This document shows, piece after piece, positions 1 through 4,263 of a DNA stretch of 6,298 bases. The DNA comes from an uncultured Bacilli bacterium (GTDB taxonomy: Bacteria; Bacillota_I; Bacilli_A; RF39; UBA660), in NCBI GenBank assembly GCA_947628635.1, contig CANRAX010000069.1:1-6298 (forward strand). The letters run 5' to 3'. Within the stretch, counting starts at the first letter, position 1. Each line of letters begins with the position of its first letter. The notes below the pieces were generated by a model, which was not told the origin of the DNA, made no database searches, and was given only the letters and a program-made list of their open reading frames with translations. Both the position numbers and the translations under genes were made by a program.

Positions 1-108
1 AGAAATGAACCTTGGCATTTTCGTTATGTAGGAACAAAGATTAGTAAATATATATGGGAAAAAGATATTACTTTAGAAGAATACTATGCTTTATTTTTGG
101 ATAAATAA
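1..108 (+). CDS. D-alanyl-D-alanine carboxypeptidase, VanY/peptidase M15 family (C-terminal end only)
   Basis: The last 35 codons of a gene that begins upstream of the window; the frame ends at TAA 106-108, with an in-frame TAG directly after it. The visible peptide contains NEPWHFRYVG near its start, matching the C-terminal active-site motif of VanY-type M15 zinc peptidases (ExxH, usually EPWHWRYVG). In that family the Glu is catalytic and the His is a zinc ligand. The following TLEEYYALF segment also fits the usual end of the family. These enzymes trim the terminal D-Ala from peptidoglycan stem peptides outside the membrane, and are often lipoproteins or membrane-anchored. The signal region and the other zinc ligands lie outside the window, so whether the protein is intact cannot be judged. 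The family call is fairly secure; the exact substrate (tetra- or pentapeptide) is not. Confidence 0.85.
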   Translation, partial: RNEPWHFRYVGTKISKYIWEKDITLEEYYALFLDK

Positions 109-123
109 TAGGTAATTGTTGGG

Positions 124-164
124 GTTTACTATTTGTTATTTTATAGTAGAAATAAACATTTTTT
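124..164 (+). terminator. Possible weak rho-independent terminator after the VanY-type gene
   Basis: GTTTA (124-128) can pair with TAAAC (153-157), and CTAT (129-132) with ATAG (143-146). This forms an imperfect stem with a bulge at 147-152, followed by A and six T residues (159-164). The stem is almost entirely A-T, so it is weak. Its position just past the stop codon and before the next promoter supports a terminator role. Confidence 0.35.
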
Positions 165-190
165 GTATTTTAAATTTCTTCTTTTTTACT

Positions 191-218
191 TTGCAACTTT
201 CTTCAAATATGATATTAT
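191..218 (+). promoter_or_regulatory. Sigma-A-type promoter with extended -10 for the GH31 operon
   Basis: TTGCAA (191-196) serves as the -35 and TATTAT (213-218) as the -10, separated by 16 bases. The -10 is preceded by TG plus one base (210-212), making an extended -10. Transcription would start near 225, giving a 5' UTR of about 23 bases. No operator palindrome is evident nearby. Confidence 0.55.
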
Positions 219-233
219 GTTATTAGTAGAATG

Positions 234-239
234 AGAAGG
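234..239 (+). promoter_or_regulatory. Ribosome binding site that decides the GH31 start
   Basis: AGAAGG at 234-239 lies 8 bases before ATG 248. A GTG at 239-241, in the same frame, overlaps this Shine-Dalgarno sequence and has no binding site of its own. ATG 248 is therefore the better start. Confidence 0.75.
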
Positions 240-247
240 TGTTTAGT

Positions 248-2668
248 ATGTATCCACTTGGTAAACAATTTGAAGTAGATTATACAAAAGCGAAAAGTGA
301 TAATAAAGCGGTTATACAAGGTAACAAATATAGGATTTCTCTAATTTCTGAAAGAATAGTTAGACTTGAATATTCACCTGATGGTAAATTTAATGATAGG
401 CCTACACAACTTGTCAGAAAAAGAAATATTGGGTTACCAGATTTTTCAGTACGTCAAGATACTAACTTAGTGGAAATTACAACTAAATATTTTATTCTTA
501 CTTATGTTAAAGAAAGACCTTATGCTGGACCAGTTGTTGATCCAATGCGTAATTTAAAAATAACGCTTCAAAGTAGGGATAGAGACAGGAATAAAGATTG
601 GTATGTTGGTCATGCTGAAGCAAGAAATATGCTAGGTAATATGGTTGGGGTAGATGTTAATATTCCAAAACAGTTACAAAAAGGTCTTTATTCTTTGGAT
701 GGTTTTGCTTCAATTGATGATAGTTTAGGCAAAATAGTTATGGAAGATGGAACTTTAGCTGATCCAATACCAAATCATACGGATATTTATGTATTTATGT
801 ATGATAGAGATTTTAAACAAGCATTATTTGACTATTTTCGAATGACAGGGGCCCCAGCTTTAATTCCAAGATATGCTCTTGGTAATTGGTGGAGTAGAAA
901 TGTAGCTTATGATGATGAAAAAATACATGAGTTAATTAGAAAGTTTGAAAAATTAAAAATACCTTTAGCAGTAATGTTATTTGATAATGATTGGCATATT
1001 CGAAATACAAAAGATTATCATGATTTAAAGGGTGGCTATACATTTAATAAAAGTTTAATAAAAGATCCTAAAAAAATGATTGATGAATTTCATAAAAGAG
1101 GTATTCGAGTAGGTTTATGTATTAATCCAACGGAAGGAATTTATCCTCATGAGACTTATTTTAAGCAAGCTAGTGAATTTTTAGGAATTACTAATTCTAC
1201 TTTAATTAAGTTTGATCTTTTAAATCCTAAATATTTAGATGTTTTATTTAAGATGTTTTTACATCCTTTAGAGTCTTTAGGAGTTGACTTCTTTTGGAAT
1301 GATTCTACGGGAGATATGGATGTTACAAAATTATGGGCTTTAAATCATTATATTTATACAGATTCAGGTCGGGCTAAAAGTAAAAGACCATTGCTATTGG
1401 CTCGAGGAAGTATTTATGCTCCTCATAGGTATCCAGTTTTATATGGTGGCTCTAGTGAGGTAAGCTGGGAGTCTTTAAAGAAATTACCTTTCTTATACTT
1501 AAATGCTTCTAATATAGGTGTTAGTTGGTGGAGTCATGATGTAGCTGGTAATCATGGTGGTATAGAAGATGGAGAGCTTTATGTAAGATATGTTCAATTA
1601 AGTTGTTTTAGTCCTATATTACGTTTTCATGGAGCAAGAGGGCCTTATTATAAAAAAGAACCTTGGTTGTGGGATGTAAAAACAGAAAGAATTGCTATTG
1701 ATTACTTGCGATTAAGACATCGATTAATTCCTTATTTATATACTGAAGCTTATAATTATACAAGAGCCGGTATTCCTTTAATTCAGCCTTTTTATTATAA
1801 TTATATGTGGGTATATGATGATACTTTGTATAGAAATCAATATTATTTTGGTTCACAATTGTTAGTTTGTCCAATATTAGATAAAAAAGATATGACGATG
1901 AATAGAACAATTCACAGATTTTTTATACCTGATGGAGTTTGGTATGATTTTGTTACTGGTAAAAAATTTCCTGGTAATAAAAAATACATTTCTTTTTTTA
2001 AAGAATCAGATTATCCAGTATTTGCTCATGCTGGTTCAATAATACCACTTTCTAATAGAAGTGATTATAATAACATAGGTTTACCAACGGATTTAGAAAT
2101 ACAAATATTTCCTGGAGTAAGTAATACTTATACAATGTATGAAGATGATGGAATTACTTCTTTCTATAAAGAGGGCTATTTCTTAAAGACATCGATAGAT
2201 TACAACTATTTGAGAAATAACTATACAGTAATAATTAGATCAGTTGATGGTAAGAGTGGCATTGTTCCTGATAGAAGAAATTATAAATTGGTTTTTAGAA
2301 ATACTAAGGAAGCTGAAAATGTAACAATTTATTTCAATGCTGATAAATTAAATAGTGAAAATTATGTTGATGGCAATGACTTTGTTGTGGAAATAAAACA
2401 AGTACCTACAATTGGTCAATTAACTATTAATTGTAAAGGAAAAGATATTGAAATAGATGCTGTTCGTTTAATAAATGATGATGTCAATGAAATTTTGATG
2501 GATTTACAAATTAATACTTATTTAAAAGAAGAAATAGCTGGTATAATGTTTGGTGAATTACCAATTAATAAAAAAAGAATTGCTATTAGGAAATTGAAAA
2601 AGAAAAATTTGACAAAAGAGTATATTAATTTATTCTTAAAATTATTAGAATATATTAGTGAAGTATAG
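248..2668 (+). CDS. Glycoside hydrolase family 31 protein (alpha-glucosidase-like), probable acid/base Asp replaced by Ser
   Basis: An 806-residue protein from ATG 248. Family GH31 comprises retaining alpha-glycosidases (glucosidases, xylosidases, transglycosylases) with a beta-sandwich N-domain, a (beta/alpha)8 barrel and C-terminal beta domains. Visible here are the N-domain (about 1-195), the barrel entry PRYALGNWWSR (207-217), FDNDWH (245-250), the nucleophile-strand motif GVDFFWNDSTGD with Asp352, WWSHD (427-431), and RFH plus KEPW near 459-473. C-terminal beta domains follow to about 735, then a helical Lys-rich tail. There is no signal peptide, so it is probably cytoplasmic. At the acid/base site this clade normally reads like RYPVGFSGDT..TWESL; here it reads RYPVLYGGSSEVSWESL, putting Ser402 at the Asp position. 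Family assignment is firm. Substrate is unknown, and hydrolysis may be weakened, altered or absent. It is the first gene of a pair with the 299-residue protein, whose ribosome binding site overlaps its stop codon. Confidence 0.92.
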   Translation: MYPLGKQFEVDYTKAKSDNKAVIQGNKYRISLISERIVRLEYSPDGKFNDRPTQLVRKRNIGLPDFSVRQDTNLVEITTKYFILTYVKERPYAGPVVDPMRNLKITLQSRDRDRNKDWYVGHAEARNMLGNMVGVDVNIPKQLQKGLYSLDGFASIDDSLGKIVMEDGTLADPIPNHTDIYVFMYDRDFKQALFDYFRMTGAPALIPRYALGNWWSRNVAYDDEKIHELIRKFEKLKIPLAVMLFDNDWHIRNTKDYHDLKGGYTFNKSLIKDPKKMIDEFHKRGIRVGLCINPTEGIYPHETYFKQASEFLGITNSTLIKFDLLNPKYLDVLFKMFLHPLESLGVDFFWNDSTGDMDVTKLWALNHYIYTDSGRAKSKRPLLLARGSIYAPHRYPVLYGGSSEVSWESLKKLPFLYLNASNIGVSWWSHDVAGNHGGIEDGELYVRYVQLSCFSPILRFHGARGPYYKKEPWLWDVKTERIAIDYLRLRHRLIPYLYTEAYNYTRAGIPLIQPFYYNYMWVYDDTLYRNQYYFGSQLLVCPILDKKDMTMNRTIHRFFIPDGVWYDFVTGKKFPGNKKYISFFKESDYPVFAHAGSIIPLSNRSDYNNIGLPTDLEIQIFPGVSNTYTMYEDDGITSFYKEGYFLKTSIDYNYLRNNYTVIIRSVDGKSGIVPDRRNYKLVFRNTKEAENVTIYFNADKLNSENYVDGNDFVVEIKQVPTIGQLTINCKGKDIEIDAVRLINDDVNEILMDLQINTYLKEEIAGIMFGELPINKKRIAIRKLKKKNLTKEYINLFLKLLEYISEV

Positions 2669-2673
2669 GAGGG
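2667..2673 (+). promoter_or_regulatory. Strong ribosome binding site overlapping the GH31 stop codon
   Basis: AGGAGGG at 2667-2673 shares its first two bases with the TAG stop (2666-2668) of the GH31 gene and lies 4 bases before ATG 2678. This fixes the start of the downstream gene and indicates co-transcription, probably with translational coupling. Confidence 0.85.
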
Positions 2674-2677
2674 TTTT

Positions 2678-3577
2678 ATGATATCAAATGAAAAAGTAAA
2701 AAAGAATAGTAAGAGATTAGAGACTTTAAAAAAATTAACTTTGGAAAAATATTTAGATGAGATTGATGATTTAAATAGTGAAATTTTATTGTATGATGTA
2801 ATGTTTCATCATTTAGTTAAAGGTGATTTTGCAGATGACTATGAATTTTCAGCTTTAGTGGGAGTTAAAAAAGAAGAAAAGAAAGAAGTTATGAATTTAG
2901 TTAAAAAATATGATGATTTATGCTTTTATAATGGTTCAGTAGATTTTTGGTCTGATTCTACGGAAACAGCTAATATTAGCGATTATGATTTTATTTCATA
3001 TAATTTGTTAGATAATTATGAATTTTTAATGAATTTAGCTAAAGATGGTGGAGAAGATGTATTAGATGATTTAGAAAAATTAAAAAGTGTTGAAGGCTTT
3101 AATGATAGTAGTGTAATAGAATATTTGCGAAATACTTTTAATAATGATGAAATCTTATTTAAGACAGTTTTAAATATGTCTTCAAAACAAAGCTTATTTA
3201 AAGTGTTTACAGATGAGCAAAAAGCACTTTTATTAAAATATCCAGAGGGTGTTTTGTATTTTTATGATAAAGACGCTATAAGGTTAGTTTCACCTCTATT
3301 TTTAGCTGTTGAAGCATGTAATAGAATGGGGCAAGAAGTTTCTATTCAAGATAGAGAAGATATCGAAAGAGCTGCTTTAGATGTTACTCAAAAGTTAAGA
3401 GATGCTGATATTGTTGAATTTGGTGAAGTTATTTCTGATATGTCAGATGATTATATAGATAATATTGAAGATCATATGGCACTAAATGGTCGATTAAAAA
3501 GTTTGCCAGTTCTAAGTGATGATGGTTCAATCAGCAAAAAGATTTGGAAAAAAGAAGAAAGAGATAGACAAAAATAA
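2678..3577 (+). CDS. Conserved-looking acidic soluble protein of unknown function
   Basis: A 299-residue protein that I do not recognise. It starts at ATG 2678 behind a near-perfect AGGAGGG site and ends at TAA 3575-3577. It has no signal peptide, no membrane span and no cysteine cluster. The N-terminus is basic (KVKKNSKR, about 6-13), the body is rich in Asp and Glu and looks largely alpha-helical, and the C-terminus is again strongly charged (KKIWKKEERDRQK, 287-299). Residues 55-95 (the FSALVG region through a Tyr/Trp-rich stretch) could form a small winged-helix-like or alpha/beta unit, but this is a guess. It lies 9 bases after the GH31 gene and must be made from the same transcript. That suggests a functional or regulatory link with the GH31 protein, such as a partner or regulator; nothing in the sequence proves this. 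Codon use resembles its neighbours, so there is no sign of recent transfer. Confidence 0.85.
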   Translation: MISNEKVKKNSKRLETLKKLTLEKYLDEIDDLNSEILLYDVMFHHLVKGDFADDYEFSALVGVKKEEKKEVMNLVKKYDDLCFYNGSVDFWSDSTETANISDYDFISYNLLDNYEFLMNLAKDGGEDVLDDLEKLKSVEGFNDSSVIEYLRNTFNNDEILFKTVLNMSSKQSLFKVFTDEQKALLLKYPEGVLYFYDKDAIRLVSPLFLAVEACNRMGQEVSIQDREDIERAALDVTQKLRDADIVEFGEVISDMSDDYIDNIEDHMALNGRLKSLPVLSDDGSISKKIWKKEERDRQK

Positions 3578-3657
3578 ATAAACTTCTTTTTCTTTTTGAA
3601 AAAATATTATAGTTTTTTTTGAAATTTGCAAAATAAAATATATTTTTTGAAAAAATA

Positions 3658-3666
3658 TGTTATAAT
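3658..3666 (+). promoter_or_regulatory. Extended -10 promoter for the T-box/leuS operon
   Basis: TGTTATAAT at 3658-3666 is a perfect TATAAT with the TGn extension. No good -35 lies 16-18 bases upstream, which extended -10 promoters can tolerate. The predicted start near 3673 falls just before the first conserved T-box leader elements, which supports the call. The stretch 3578-3657 between the previous stop and this promoter holds only low-complexity A/T sequence and a weak hairpin candidate. Confidence 0.65.
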
Positions 3667-3680
3667 AACCTATATATTTT

Positions 3681-3878
3681 GTAATGAGAAAGAAGTAGTA
3701 GTAAATTTTTATTTTTTAGAGAGCTTATGTATGGTGAAAATAAGTATTTAAAGTTTATGAACTTGTCTTTTGAACAAATGGGTAATTCCGTTATCAATAT
3801 TAAGTGTATAAGTTTACTTATAAATTAAGGTGGTACCGCGAGCATTTTCGTCCTTAGTGATAATGCTTGCTTTTTTTT
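3681..3878 (+). ncRNA. T-box leader (tRNA-Leu-sensing riboswitch)
   Basis: A T-box leader senses uncharged tRNA and blocks a transcription terminator. Stem I base: AAAGA (3689-3693) with TCTTT (3766-3770). The AGTA element (3694-3697) faces GAA (3759-3761) across the specifier loop. A 7-bp helix follows (3702-3708 with 3751-3757), then AGAGAGC and an apical hairpin, CTTAT/ATAAG (3724-3728, 3740-3744), whose loop contains GGTG. The triplet after GAA is CTT (3762-3764), a leucine codon. A short hairpin, GGTAA/TTATC with loop TTCCG (3781-3795), fits stem III. The T-box sequence AAGGTGGTACCGCG is at 3827-3840; its TGGT (3831-3834) would pair with the ACCA end of tRNA-Leu. The antiterminator uses AAGG with CCTT (3852-3855) and GCGA with TCGT (3848-3851). 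No room remains for stem II or the IIA/B pseudoknot. Leucine specificity agrees with leuS downstream. Confidence 0.93.
3838..3878 (+). terminator. T-box regulated intrinsic terminator
   Basis: GCGAGCATT (3838-3846) pairs with AATGCTTGC (3862-3870) through nine pairs including one G-U, followed by eight T residues (3871-3878). Its 5' strand is shared with the antiterminator, so the two structures exclude each other. Uncharged tRNA-Leu binding should favour readthrough into the downstream genes. Confidence 0.9.
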
Positions 3879-3885
3879 GGAGGTG
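3879..3885 (+). promoter_or_regulatory. Ribosome binding site for the small membrane protein
   Basis: GGAGGTG at 3879-3885 begins immediately after the terminator T-run and lies 3 bases before ATG 3889. An in-frame TTG at 3877 lies within the T-run and overlaps the site, so ATG 3889 is the start. Confidence 0.8.
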
Positions 3886-3888
3886 TAT

Positions 3889-4263
3889 ATGGAAGAAGTT
3901 GTATTATTTTTACTGAGTTTTATCTTTATATTTATAGTTTATCAATTGCTGATTGTTTCACCAGCTAAAAAAAATAGAGAGGGTAAATTTAAAGGAAAGA
4001 AAAAAGATAAAAATCCAATTGAAGTAAAATATTTAATGATAAAGTATAAATTGGATTTAGATAAAGTTAATTATAATCAGCTTTTACAAATAGTTGCTTT
4101 AGTATCTTCTTTTGATATAGCTTTGATTGGTAGTTTAATAATGCTTGTTGAAGATTTTTTTCTCTCCGTGGTTATAGGTATTATAGCGATAGTTGTTTTA
4201 ATTATTGTGACTTATCATTTAGTATATTTATTTTATAAGAAGAAGGGAATGATAAAAAAATGA
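3889..4263 (+). CDS. Small three-helix integral membrane protein of unknown function, co-transcribed with leuS
   Basis: A 124-residue protein starting at ATG 3889. Three hydrophobic segments are visible: about 4-23, 64-87 and 91-115. Between the first two lies a very basic stretch (KKNREGKFKGKKKDK, 27-41), followed by YLMIKYKLDLDKVNYNQLLQIVALVSS leading into helix 2 (written here across 48-74; key residues Y48, K52, D56, N61, Q63). By the positive-inside rule the N-terminus is outside, and the basic loop and the Lys-rich C-terminus (KKKGMIKK) are cytoplasmic. I recall similar hypothetical proteins in low-GC Firmicutes but no named family. It is the first gene after the leucine T-box, and its TGA stop (4261-4263) overlaps the leuS ATG (4260-4262). 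It should therefore respond to leucine starvation together with leuS. A transport or membrane-anchoring role is only a guess. Seven A residues precede the stop codon. Confidence 0.85.
   Translation: MEEVVLFLLSFIFIFIVYQLLIVSPAKKNREGKFKGKKKDKNPIEVKYLMIKYKLDLDKVNYNQLLQIVALVSSFDIALIGSLIMLVEDFFLSVVIGIIAIVVLIIVTYHLVYLFYKKKGMIKK

Noticed and set aside
239..247. GTG start adding three residues to the GH31 protein
   Set aside because: The GTG overlaps the AGAAGG ribosome site itself, which is correctly spaced for ATG 248.
848..855. GGGGCCCC palindrome in an AT-rich gene
   Set aside because: It is explained by adjacent Gly, Ala and Pro codons in the conserved TGAPALIPRYAL stretch; no related sites or context suggest a function.
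1695..1910. A 71-codon open frame on the minus strand
   Set aside because: It lies inside the well-supported GH31 gene, antisense to conserved barrel and C-domain sequence. Its composition reflects reversed AT-rich codons and resembles no family.
3549..3591. Hairpin AAAAAGAAG/CTTCTTTTT as a terminator for the 299-residue protein gene
   Set aside because: The stem is nearly all A-T, has a 25-base loop and begins inside the coding sequence. The purine/pyrimidine bias of the region makes such pairing likely by chance.
3877..3888. TTG start adding four residues to the small membrane protein
   Set aside because: The TTG is within the terminator T-run and the GGAGG site; ATG 3889 is properly placed.
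4261..4263. TGA as a tryptophan codon (Mycoplasma code)
   Set aside because: All tryptophans at conserved GH31 and LeuRS positions are TGG, and no TGA occurs in the long frames, so TGA 4261-4263 is read as a stop.
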